Positions 40,699-48,651 of a stretch of DNA of 64,000 nt are shown here, in pieces (positions within the stretch are counted from its first letter, which is position 1; each line of letters begins with the position of its first letter). Made by a program: the position numbers and the translations under genes. The stretch lies in NCBI GenBank assembly GCA_045568635.1, contig JBJLAO010000002.1, positions 1 to 64,000 on the forward strand, written 5' to 3'. The notes under the pieces are model-generated. The model ran no database searches. It saw only the letters and a list, made by a program, of their open reading frames with translations, and was not told where the DNA came from. Source of the DNA: MedAcidi-G1 sp000817085 (lineage in GTDB: Bacteria; Actinomycetota; Acidimicrobiia; Acidimicrobiales; MedAcidi-G1).

Positions 40699-41721
40699 AT
40701 GCTTGAAAAATTTGGTGGCTGGCCAACACTTCTTTCTGATTTATGTGATGGAAAAAATTTAACAGCAGAAAAAACAGAGTCGGTATTAAGCGAAATTCTT
40801 TCAGGTGAAGCTGATCCTTCACAAATTTCGGCTTTTCTCGTAGCACTAAAAGTTAAAGGGGAAACGACTGAAGAAATTACAGGACTTGTTCGTGCTATGT
40901 TGACTGCCTCCGAACCTCTTTTATTGCCTATTGACGCTATAGATATAGTGGGAACAGGCGGTTCACTACAAAGGCGCGAAGCGGCTTTAAACGTTTCGAC
41001 AATGGCGGCGTTCATAGCCGCTGCATCAGGGGCCGTTGTATGTAAGCATGGAAACAGAAGAGCCTCGTCCACTTCTGGGGCTTTTGACCTCTTAGATGCT
41101 CTGGGGTTACCGATTGAACAAACCCCAGCAGAAGTGGCTGAACAGGTAAAGAAGAAAAATTTAGGTTTTGCATTTGCAAAAACTTTTCATCCTGCAATGC
41201 GATTTGCAGGCCCTGTACGAGCAGGTATCGGTGTACCGACAGTTTTTAATATACTTGGCCCACTTTCTCATCCGGGAAAAATAAAAAGGCATTTAATCGG
41301 AACTGTTAGTTCGAAACTTGCAATACAGATGGCAGAAGTTCTGCTCGCCAATGGATCTAAACATGCGTGGATTGTTACCGGCGATGGAGAAATTGACGAA
41401 ATTTCTGTAACCGGCACAACTAATATTGTTGAATTGAAAGACGGAACAATAACAGAGTGGACCTTAGACCCTTCTGATTTTGGTATTTCTTTTTATTCTC
41501 CTAGTGACCTCAAAGGGGGCTCACCTGAAAAAAATGCTGAGATTGCTATAGATATTTTCAGTGGTCGTGAAACGGGGGGAAAAAGTGAAATGGTTATCCT
41601 CAATGCATCAGCTGGATTAGTGGTGGCGGGTGTTGTGAGCGATATAGGTCAAGGATTGAGAAGGAGCAAGGAAGCGATAGAAACTGGTGCTGTCGTTGAA
41701 CTTTTAGAGTCATTAAAATAA
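40699..41721 (+). CDS. trpD: Anthranilate phosphoribosyltransferase
   Basis: A 340-residue TrpD. The helical N-domain (LTAEKTESVLSEILSGEADPSQISAFLVALKVKGET) leads to AIDIVGTGGSLQRREAALNVSTMAAFIAAASGAVVCKHGNRRASSTSGAFDLLDALG and FAKTFHPAMRFAGPVRAGIGVPTVFNILGPLSHPGKIKRHLIG, which hold the PRPP and anthranilate sites; DEISVTG carries the metal-binding Asp-Glu. The usual GTGGD motif reads GTGGS. It converts anthranilate and PRPP to phosphoribosylanthranilate in tryptophan synthesis. No other trp gene adjoins it. ATG follows GAGGAACG. Confidence 0.9.
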   Translation: MLEKFGGWPTLLSDLCDGKNLTAEKTESVLSEILSGEADPSQISAFLVALKVKGETTEEITGLVRAMLTASEPLLLPIDAIDIVGTGGSLQRREAALNVSTMAAFIAAASGAVVCKHGNRRASSTSGAFDLLDALGLPIEQTPAEVAEQVKKKNLGFAFAKTFHPAMRFAGPVRAGIGVPTVFNILGPLSHPGKIKRHLIGTVSSKLAIQMAEVLLANGSKHAWIVTGDGEIDEISVTGTTNIVELKDGTITEWTLDPSDFGISFYSPSDLKGGSPEKNAEIAIDIFSGRETGGKSEMVILNASAGLVVAGVVSDIGQGLRRSKEAIETGAVVELLESLK

Positions 41722-42074
41722 TTGTCTATATAAAAAAATGGCTCCAAGTAGCCTCCCAGCGAACCGGTCAACTCCTTGGAGCCACTCCATTTTAGAGTTT
41801 GGTTCCGTTAAGGAATTCTGTTGGTTTTAACGCCAACCCTCTAAAACTTCAGTTCACGATTCAATTTTCAGGGTCTCAATCTCTAGATTTGGAGCGGTGA
41901 CTCCAATTCAAGCTATTAGGTACATCCGAAATTATTATCGTTCTCTGATGAAGGACACAATAGTAAGAGTAAAAAAATAATCAAGTCCAGCATAAGAAAT
42001 CCACATAAAAAGAAAATATTTCCACAGAAAAACACCACTATTCACAGATAAATCCACAGGGTGATTTTGTTGAC
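41722..42074 (-). ncRNA. Non-coding gap with a candidate small RNA (minus strand)
   Basis: The 353-base gap between convergent trpD and GDPD has no convincing open frame. On the minus strand TTGTGT and TAATAA separated by 17 bases (about 41931-41960) look like a promoter; the sequence downstream holds further hairpins (GGTTGGCG ... CCAAC; TTCCTTAACGGAA) and ends at the strong stem at 41739-41784 with a run of T. A transcript of roughly 190-200 bases is plausible. No known family was recognised. The hairpin may alternatively end GDPD mRNA. Confidence 0.35.
41733..41784 (-). terminator. Intrinsic terminator (minus strand)
   Basis: TGGCTCCAAG pairs with CTTGGAGCCA around a 26-base loop that itself can fold. 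On the minus strand seven T residues follow. On the plus strand the tail is weaker (ACTCCATTTT), so it may also stop trpD. Confidence 0.8.
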
Positions 42075-42851
42075 TTAATCCCACCACAGATTTCGTTCTA
42101 GTAAAACATTTTTCAGAACAGACGGTTCATCAGTCATCAGACCATCTACTCCCATGTCGAGCAGTTCGTTCATCTCTTCTTCATCATCAATGGTCCAAAC
42201 ATGCACTTGCAACCCTCTTGAATGTGCTTTCTCGATAAAGTCACGAGTCACGATTTTTACTGGACCGGATCGTTGCGGAACTTGAAGACAGTGATAGGCG
42301 GGTTTTGATTTAGGAAAGCTAAATCTTCCCGCCAGAAATTTTATTACTGCCTTTGGGCCCGCTGACACACATAACTCAGAGCCTAATTCTTTACGTATTT
42401 CTTTGATTCTTTTATCAGAAAAAGAACCGATACAAACACGACTCACAGAATTTGTACGTTTTAAAAGATTTATTAAAGGAGTTACTACGGAATCTGCTTT
42501 TGGATCTATATTTATTTTCACTTTTGGAAATAATTCCAACAGTTCTATGAGAGTGGGGATTTTAGCGAAACCATCAATTTCGATTTGGGAAATTTCTGTT
42601 GCAGCAAAGTCAGAAATTTTTCCAGTACGACCGGTAACACGCTCCAAGGACTCATCATGAAAAGCGAATACCTCACCGTCTTTACTTGAGTGCACATCAG
42701 TTTCTAAATATTTGTAGCCCATTTCTACGGCATTTTTGAATGCCGGCAGCGTGTTTTCTGGAAACATGCCAGCACCACCCCTATGAGCGAACGGTATAGG
42801 TCCAGGGTGATCAAGGAAAAGTAAAGATTTTGGATTTATTAAAGATGTCAT
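42075..42851 (-). CDS. Glycerophosphodiester phosphodiesterase
   Basis: A 258-residue GDPD TIM barrel: PFAHRGGAGMFPENTLPAFKNAVEMGYKYLETDVHSSKDGEVFAFHDESLERVTGRTG carries the catalytic His of HRG, the metal ligands of ENT and ETDV, and HDxxLxRxT. KINIDPK and the C-terminal VHVWTIDDEEEMNELLDMGVDGLMTDEP complete the family pattern. It splits glycerophosphodiesters to glycerol 3-phosphate and an alcohol, releasing phosphate or headgroups from lipids. No signal peptide, so it is probably cytoplasmic. A family with wide substrate range. Confidence 0.9.
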   Translation of the reverse strand: MTSLINPKSLLFLDHPGPIPFAHRGGAGMFPENTLPAFKNAVEMGYKYLETDVHSSKDGEVFAFHDESLERVTGRTGKISDFAATEISQIEIDGFAKIPTLIELLELFPKVKINIDPKADSVVTPLINLLKRTNSVSRVCIGSFSDKRIKEIRKELGSELCVSAGPKAVIKFLAGRFSFPKSKPAYHCLQVPQRSGPVKIVTRDFIEKAHSRGLQVHVWTIDDEEEMNELLDMGVDGLMTDEPSVLKNVLLERNLWWD

Positions 42852-42920
42852 ACTAAAAGATTACTCAATCTTTATGAAGTATTAACCTTAGGGAGCGCTG
42901 CTCGATACTAACCTTTAAGT

Positions 42921-44357
42921 ATGAGTAGAAGAACTAAGATAATCGCCACGATCGGGCCAGCTTCTGACTCCGAAAAAGTTCTTCGCGAGATGATTAGAGC
43001 CGGAATGGATGTTGCTCGTCTGGGCTTGGCACACGGAAGCATTGAAGATGCACTGAGTCGGCTAAAAATGATTCGTAATATTGCTGAAGAAGAAAATAAA
43101 ACAGTCGGCATTCTCGTTGATTTGCCTGGTCCAAAAATCAGACTTGCTTCTTTTGGGGATTCGCCTGTTCTTTTATCGGAAGATTCTGAGATTAAAGTTC
43201 AAATTGGAAATTCCTCAAGCGATAGTCAAGTTATTCAGGTCGATTACGAAAATTTATTTGATGATGTCGAGTTAGGTGATCGTCTTATCGTAGGTGATGG
43301 CCGGGGAGTCATTCAGGTTGAAGAAAGGCATGATACTTATTTAGATGCACGTGTAATACATGGCGGTGTAATGAGTGGACGGCCAGGTCTTTACATACCT
43401 GCTAGTCGCTTGTCGATTTCCGCTCCGACAGACTGGGACCTGCAGGCACTTGAAAGGTTTTTAGATGTTAATGTAGACATGGTAGCGCTATCGTTTGTGC
43501 GCTCTGCTTCTGATTTAGCGAAACTCTCATTAGATCCACATCCACATGGACCTTTAGTAGTAGCGAAGATCGAAACTCGAGATGCTGTCGAAGATCTTTC
43601 TGAAATTATTGAAGCTTCTGGCGCTGTGATGGTAGCGCGGGGTGACCTCGGTAATGAGTGGCCCATTCAGGAACTTCCCATTCTTCAAAAAGAAATAATT
43701 CGTAAGTGCATAGCTTTTGGACGTCCAGCTATCACAGCTACTCAGATGTTGGAGTCAATGATTATTGCACCTGATCCCACGCGCGCTGAAGTTTCGGATG
43801 TAGCGAATGCGGTTTGGGATGGAACAAGTGCTCTAATGCTTTCAGGGGAGACAGCAGTAGGGGCGGACCCGGTTAACGCCCTGGAAACGATGTCACGAGT
43901 AGCAGAGAGAGCTGATGATGTATTCGATCATCGCTCATGGGGCGAAGAGTTGTCCGAAATGAGGATGACAGACACCGATGACCCGAATACGTCTGTTACT
44001 GATGCGATGACTCAGGCAACTTATAGGGCAGTTACTGAATTAGGAGTGGAAACGATTCTTTGCATATCAGGAACAGGTTTCACTGTCCGATCGATGGCAC
44101 GATTTAGACCCACTGCACGAATAATCGGTTTAACTTCAGAAACGAGAACAGTAGGACAACTATCGCTTAGCTGGGGGACAGAATCTATGCACCTTAAAGA
44201 GGGTGGAGACATCGAATCTAGGATTAACGCTGCGTTGCGAATGGTTAGAGATAGGGCGGGTTTAAAAGCAGGTCAACTTGTAGCCGTTTTAGCTGGTACT
44301 AATGCTGACGCCCGAGCAACCAACGTTTTGAGAATTGAACAAATTCCCCACGGTTAA
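42921..44357 (+). CDS. pyk: Pyruvate kinase
   Basis: A 478-residue pyruvate kinase: TKIIATIGPASDSEKVLREMIRAGMDVARLGLAHG at the start, VDLPGPKIRLASF, VVAKIETRDAVEDLSEIIEASGAVMVARGDLGNEWPIQELPILQKEII with the catalytic Lys and metal-binding Glu and Asp, GRPAITATQMLESMI and the effector-domain segment LCISGTGFTVRSMARFRPTARIIGLTSE. It converts phosphoenolpyruvate and ADP to pyruvate and ATP. The usual ARLNFSHG reads ARLGLAHG and GPEIRTG reads GPKIRLA, so the monovalent-cation ligands are altered; it may be K+-independent. It stands alone. Confidence 0.93.
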   Translation: MSRRTKIIATIGPASDSEKVLREMIRAGMDVARLGLAHGSIEDALSRLKMIRNIAEEENKTVGILVDLPGPKIRLASFGDSPVLLSEDSEIKVQIGNSSSDSQVIQVDYENLFDDVELGDRLIVGDGRGVIQVEERHDTYLDARVIHGGVMSGRPGLYIPASRLSISAPTDWDLQALERFLDVNVDMVALSFVRSASDLAKLSLDPHPHGPLVVAKIETRDAVEDLSEIIEASGAVMVARGDLGNEWPIQELPILQKEIIRKCIAFGRPAITATQMLESMIIAPDPTRAEVSDVANAVWDGTSALMLSGETAVGADPVNALETMSRVAERADDVFDHRSWGEELSEMRMTDTDDPNTSVTDAMTQATYRAVTELGVETILCISGTGFTVRSMARFRPTARIIGLTSETRTVGQLSLSWGTESMHLKEGGDIESRINAALRMVRDRAGLKAGQLVAVLAGTNADARATNVLRIEQIPHG

Positions 44358-44360
44358 AAT

Positions 44361-44666
44361 TTAAAATTCGTCGCAGAACGGATTTTTGCTTGATGGAATA
44401 TGAAGTTTCTGCCCAAATATCTTACAGTCGCAGGTATTCATACATTCTGATAAATCAGCTCTTTCACTCCACACGCCAAACGCAAGAGCAAAAATAATTA
44501 CAATAAAAGCAAATTTGACTAGAAGCTTACTTATGAATCGAAGAACTAAAAATAAAAGTATTCCTAGAATCACTAATACAACGATGCCCAAATTTTCAAT
44601 AATTTCTGGTGAGATCCAATCAGGAAGTGAGTTTTTAGAAGCAATTTCTTGAAGCGTTTCAGACAC
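44361..44666 (-). CDS. Small membrane protein with Cys cluster
   Basis: A 101-residue protein with two hydrophobic segments (about 26-44 and 49-68) and a C-terminal polar part CMNTCDCKIFGQKLHIPSSKNPFCDEF with four Cys, which suggests a metal site or disulfides outside the membrane. GTG start. No family was recognised. It is convergent with pyk and divergent from mobA. Confidence 0.5.
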   Translation of the reverse strand: MSETLQEIASKNSLPDWISPEIIENLGIVVLVILGILLFLVLRFISKLLVKFAFIVIIFALAFGVWSERADLSECMNTCDCKIFGQKLHIPSSKNPFCDEF

Positions 44667-44766
44667 ATAGGAAGACTAGTCAGACTCAGTTGAAGATAAG
44701 TGGAGGGGTGTCGAAAATAAGAAAATTAAAAGCGTTAACCTTCAAGATTAAATAGAGTGAAAAATA

Positions 44767-45384
44767 ATGGAAGAAAATCTTATTACTGGTTTCGGAGGGG
44801 CTGTATTAGCGGGCGGACAAAGTAAAAGAATGGGCTTTGATAAAGCTCTATTGGACATTAATGGCAAACCGCTTATTGCTAAAGTTGCCCAGGCGCTAAA
44901 TGAAGCTGGAATAATTAATTTGCAAATCGTTGGGGGGAATAGCAAAGAGTTTTTGTCTCTTGGCTATGAATGCTTACCTGATGAATATCCAGGAGAAGGT
45001 CCACTAGGAGGAATAATCACAGCTCTCAATCATTTTAGGAATGAAGGCAAAACGCATGTCATGATAGTTGCTTGTGATTTACCAAATATTTCAAAAAATC
45101 TTATTAGGGAGATGCTTCTAAAATCGCTTAGGGAACCGAAATCGATAGTAGTGCCGGTAGTAGAGGAGCATTTGCAGTGGATGCATGCTTTATGGCCAAC
45201 AGATGTTTTGCCCACGCTGCTAAAATCTTTTTCAAACAGTGTAAGAGCCCCATGGAGAGCGACTAAAGAATTGCAACTTTTGAAAATTGAAGGAATCGAC
45301 CCCAAAGTTTTATTTGATATCGATCAACCTGAAGATCTAAAAAAGTTTTGTGACCCTGACTTTTTGAAAGGAGGATTCAACTGA
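44767..45384 (+). CDS. mobA: Molybdenum cofactor guanylyltransferase
   Basis: A 205-residue nucleotidyltransferase: GGAVLAGGQSKRMGFDKALLDINGKPLI is the nucleotide-binding GGxSxRMGxDK signature, PGEGPLGGIITAL and VACDLPNISKNLI hold further GTP and metal residues (ACDLP), VVEEHLQWMHALWP and FDIDQPEDL complete the MobA pattern. MobA adds GMP to Mo-molybdopterin for bis-MGD enzymes. The sulfite oxidase-type gene at 28802-30430 would not need this step, so a bis-MGD enzyme is expected elsewhere. Its last codons carry the ribosome site of the RNase D gene. Confidence 0.85.
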   Translation: MEENLITGFGGAVLAGGQSKRMGFDKALLDINGKPLIAKVAQALNEAGIINLQIVGGNSKEFLSLGYECLPDEYPGEGPLGGIITALNHFRNEGKTHVMIVACDLPNISKNLIREMLLKSLREPKSIVVPVVEEHLQWMHALWPTDVLPTLLKSFSNSVRAPWRATKELQLLKIEGIDPKVLFDIDQPEDLKKFCDPDFLKGGFN

Positions 45385-46541
45385 AAACGAAAAGTGAAGA
45401 ATTTCAGTTTATTGATTCAAAGAGTGGCCTAGAAAAGCTGCTTGCCGAGATTGCAAGTGAAGAAGTTTTGGCTATTGATACTGAATTTCATCGAGAAGGA
45501 ACTTACTTTCCGAAGGTGGCCTTGATACAAATTGCCTGGGGTGAAGAGAATGTTGCTTTACTGGATCCACTGTCTTGCGACTTACTTTCAATTTCTGAGC
45601 TTTTTGAAAGTGAAATAAAATTTGTGATGCACGCTGCTTCACAAGATTTGGAAGTTTTTTCAAGAGTTTGTGGGAGTGTCCCAACGAAATTATTTGACAC
45701 CCAGATAGCTGCTGGTTTCTTAGGTCTGTCGACTCCTTCATTAGGTATTTTACATCAACAGTATTTAGGCATAGATCTTCCAAAAGAAGACAGAATGACC
45801 AATTGGTTGTCGCGTCCTTTAACTGAGAGACAGAAATCTTATGCCGCATCAGATGTTAGACATTTAATTGAAATTTATAATTTTCAACTCAATCGTTTGA
45901 ATGAGCTAGATCGCTTTTCTTGGGTGGAAGATGAGTGCAGATTGTTTCTCGATAGAGAGTCTGTTCGTCGTTCACCTGATGAAGCCTGGAAAAAAATAAA
46001 AGAGTTGAGGCGTTTGAAAGGTAAATCAAAAGATGTGGCGCGATCAATCGCAAAATGGCGCGAAATTGAAGCAGCACGTTTAGATGTACCGGTCAGGCGA
46101 GTTTTGTCAGATTTGGCAATTATTTCTATATCTCAACAAATTCCAAGATCTATACAAGAACTTGAAAAAGTTAGAGGACTTGAAAAACAAAAAATTAAAA
46201 ATGGAACAGCACAATCAATTTTGGAAGTGATATCAAAAGCTCCTACTTTTCCTGAAGAAAGTAAAAGAGAAGAGATCAAATCAAAAAATGTAGATATTAG
46301 AGCCGCTGTCGCTTTGGTAACTGCTTATATATATCAACTGGCGCGTGATGTGGAAATTGACCCTTCTTTACTAGGAACGCGAAATGATATTGAAGCTTTA
46401 ATAAGTGGCGACATGAATTCTAAGCTCGCTAAAGGATGGAGAGGTAAGGTTGTAGGTGAGGTGGTTGAAAATATTCTGGGTGGTAAGGTTTCATTGGTTT
46501 TTGATGGTGGAAATAGAATATTACTAGAGCCCCGAAATTAG
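45381..46541 (+). CDS. rnd: Ribonuclease D, probable CTG start
   Basis: A protein of 386 residues if read from CTG at 45381. That CTG lies six bases after AAAGGAGG and overlaps the mobA stop as CTGA. Reading from it gives the normal RNase D N-terminus (KSEEFQFIDSKSGLEKLLAEIASEEVLAIDTEF), while the first standard start in frame (TTG at 45468) would cut into the exonuclease core. DEDDy motifs are present: AIDTEFHREG (D and E), MHAASQDLEVF (D) and SYAASDVRHL (Y and D). An HRDC domain follows (REIEAARLDVPVRRVLSDLA, SIQELEKVRGLE), then a second helical domain. It trims tRNA 3' ends. Confidence 0.85.
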   Translation: MKTKSEEFQFIDSKSGLEKLLAEIASEEVLAIDTEFHREGTYFPKVALIQIAWGEENVALLDPLSCDLLSISELFESEIKFVMHAASQDLEVFSRVCGSVPTKLFDTQIAAGFLGLSTPSLGILHQQYLGIDLPKEDRMTNWLSRPLTERQKSYAASDVRHLIEIYNFQLNRLNELDRFSWVEDECRLFLDRESVRRSPDEAWKKIKELRRLKGKSKDVARSIAKWREIEAARLDVPVRRVLSDLAIISISQQIPRSIQELEKVRGLEKQKIKNGTAQSILEVISKAPTFPEESKREEIKSKNVDIRAAVALVTAYIYQLARDVEIDPSLLGTRNDIEALISGDMNSKLAKGWRGKVVGEVVENILGGKVSLVFDGGNRILLEPRN

Positions 46542-46615
46542 GGAAAAAGTGACACATTCGATCTCCAGTATTCGCTAAGATTGCTTTTTGTTGAACTGTA
46601 AGTGGAGGTTTCACG

Positions 46616-46819
46616 TTGAAAAAAGGACGGCATCGTCGTTTTGAAGAAGCGAGAGCTTTAAAACGTAACCAAGAAATGGATTTTGACTCAATTTTAGAGA
46701 GTCTTGATAACGAAGACGAATCTGAAATAGAAGATGCGGGGCATTCACCTGCATTCGACGATTGGGCGTCAGATTTTGAAGATCAAGAGAATACTCCTGA
46801 AGAAGAAAAGAGCAACTAA
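46616..46819 (+). CDS. Small highly charged protein
   Basis: A 67-residue product with a basic start (MKKGRHRRFEEARALKRNQEMD) and a strongly acidic remainder (DNEDESEIEDAGHS ... EEEK). The layout of a basic G-R-x-R-x-x-x-x-x-A-x-x-L-K start faintly recalls DUF3073, without proof. TTG start seven bases after GTGGAGG, a good ribosome site. No signal or membrane segment; its stop overlaps the stop of the convergent channel gene. Confidence 0.6.
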   Translation: MKKGRHRRFEEARALKRNQEMDFDSILESLDNEDESEIEDAGHSPAFDDWASDFEDQENTPEEEKSN

Positions 46820-48576
46820 GCTCCTGTCTCTTCTAGGATTTCATCAAGTTTCAAAATATCGTCTGCCCGTAATACTCCTATAAATGAACCTGCAGGGTCT
46901 GTTACGGCGAGGATGTCCGTATGTGCGCTTTCCATTGCGGCAATTGCATCTCTTAAAGACCATGAAGGCATAGCAGCAGGAAGCTCGGTCTGAACCAGAT
47001 CTAAAATCTTGACTTTGTCCCAGTCGTTTCGTTCAATACTTGAAATATCACTCAGGCTTATAATTCCCAGATACTTTTCTTTGTCTACTACCGGAACCGA
47101 CAGTTCACGTCTTCCTAAAACGTGGGAATAAACAAATTCTGACACTGATGCATCAGGTGGAACAGTTAAAACATCTGTTGTTAAGGCAGAAGTTACCGGC
47201 AGGGTAAAGCGCCTCTCAAGATGACCTAAACGCACGCTATGTTGATGTTCAGCAACAGAAGACTTTCCGGCAACAAGCTGACTGACAGCTGCGGCAATCA
47301 AAGCTGGGACAACGAAAGTTCCGGCTGTTGATTCTGCAACAAACATCACAGCAGAAATCGGCGCTCTGTAACCGGCTCCCAAAAAAGCAGCAAGCCCGAG
47401 GGTTGGGTACAACCCTGGCCTATCTGATCCTATTAGTTCGCCTGTAAATTGACCTAAAATAACTCCTTGAGCAGCTAATGGAATGAATAGTCCTCCGACA
47501 CCACCTGCAGCTAAAGTCACAAGTGTTGCTGAGATTCTAAGGCCGAACAGTAAAGCTATTAAACCCAGTCCGTTTTCCGGCGATACAACCCATTCCATTG
47601 CTTCTATTCCTGGACCTATTGTTAATGGAGAACCAAACGCTGCGTCAGCAGAAATAGCGAGAGCAGCTAAAAGAAGTCCCCCGATGACAACTCTTGGAAC
47701 AAAGGTAGTTTTCCGTGATTGAGCTTTTGACCACCTTACTAACCAGGCCATTGAACGTCCTCCCAGGCCTGCTAGAACACCTAAGAGAAGAGCGCCGAAT
47801 AAATCACCCGTTTCAACACCCACGAATAAATCAGCAAGTTTGGAAGCATCAAACCAGGCCATACTTTCATCCGACCCAACTTGAACACTTTTGAAGTCAA
47901 TACCTATTCGGTACTCGGGGTCATTTAAGAAAGGTATAACAGGTTTGGTGCCAACAAGATTTATATAAGTGACGTAACTCGTAGCAGCAGCGAAAAGAGA
48001 CGGAAGTAAAGCTCTTCTGTTCACGTCATCTCGATAGGGGGCTTCGAGAGCAAATAGAACACCAGTTGCTGGGGCTTTGAAAACAGCTGCAACACCGGCA
48101 GCAGCACCCGCAGTAAGTAAAACTTGAATATCTTCTCGTCGTAGCCAATTTTTGAAACGTTCTGCAAGGGTAATACCTGTCGTTGCTCCTGCATAAATAG
48201 ATGGTCCTTCCAATCCCAATGAGCCACCTAATCCAATAGTTGCTACTCCAGCCAAAAGTTTTACAGGTAAGTCCCTTAGTGGAAGTCGAGGTTTCCTTTC
48301 ATGGAATGCTTTTACAAACTCATCGGAGGTGCCTCCACCGGAATTGTTTCCTAAAAAACGAATAATTGAGACGGCTAATAGCAGGCCTATACCGGGAGCC
48401 AAAGCTATCTGCCATAATGGACGGCTAGAAATTTCCGCCAATAGAATATCATCTGTTAGTATTTCGAAACCCGCTATTAGAAATGCGACTATGAATCCAG
48501 TTGCTATTGACAAAAGGAGAACCGGGCTATTTCCCGTTGGTAGTAGTTTTTTGAGTTTCTCCATTAGACCATTCAT
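46816..48576 (-). CDS. CLC-family chloride channel/transporter with CBS pair
   Basis: A 586-residue membrane protein with about 11 CLC helices and two C-terminal CBS domains. The selectivity region reads LGGSLGLEGPSIYAG; most CLCs have GREGP, so the Arg is Leu here while the gating Glu is kept. GGVGGLFIPLAAQG replaces GxFxP, and the first motif GSGIP is diverged (GNNSGGGTS). The CBS pair (ALTTDVLTVPPDASVSEFV and LRDAIAAMESAHTDILAV) usually binds adenosine nucleotides and regulates gating. It moves Cl- and perhaps protons across the inner membrane. Convergent with the small charged protein gene. Confidence 0.85.
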   Translation of the reverse strand: MNGLMEKLKKLLPTGNSPVLLLSIATGFIVAFLIAGFEILTDDILLAEISSRPLWQIALAPGIGLLLAVSIIRFLGNNSGGGTSDEFVKAFHERKPRLPLRDLPVKLLAGVATIGLGGSLGLEGPSIYAGATTGITLAERFKNWLRREDIQVLLTAGAAAGVAAVFKAPATGVLFALEAPYRDDVNRRALLPSLFAAATSYVTYINLVGTKPVIPFLNDPEYRIGIDFKSVQVGSDESMAWFDASKLADLFVGVETGDLFGALLLGVLAGLGGRSMAWLVRWSKAQSRKTTFVPRVVIGGLLLAALAISADAAFGSPLTIGPGIEAMEWVVSPENGLGLIALLFGLRISATLVTLAAGGVGGLFIPLAAQGVILGQFTGELIGSDRPGLYPTLGLAAFLGAGYRAPISAVMFVAESTAGTFVVPALIAAAVSQLVAGKSSVAEHQHSVRLGHLERRFTLPVTSALTTDVLTVPPDASVSEFVYSHVLGRRELSVPVVDKEKYLGIISLSDISSIERNDWDKVKILDLVQTELPAAMPSWSLRDAIAAMESAHTDILAVTDPAGSFIGVLRADDILKLDEILEETGA

Positions 48577-48651
48577 ACAGGTACTCAGCGTTTGATCCTC
48601 ATCTGTGAGAAGATTGACTTGAATTCTTAAAAATAAGAGGCAGAATTAGTT

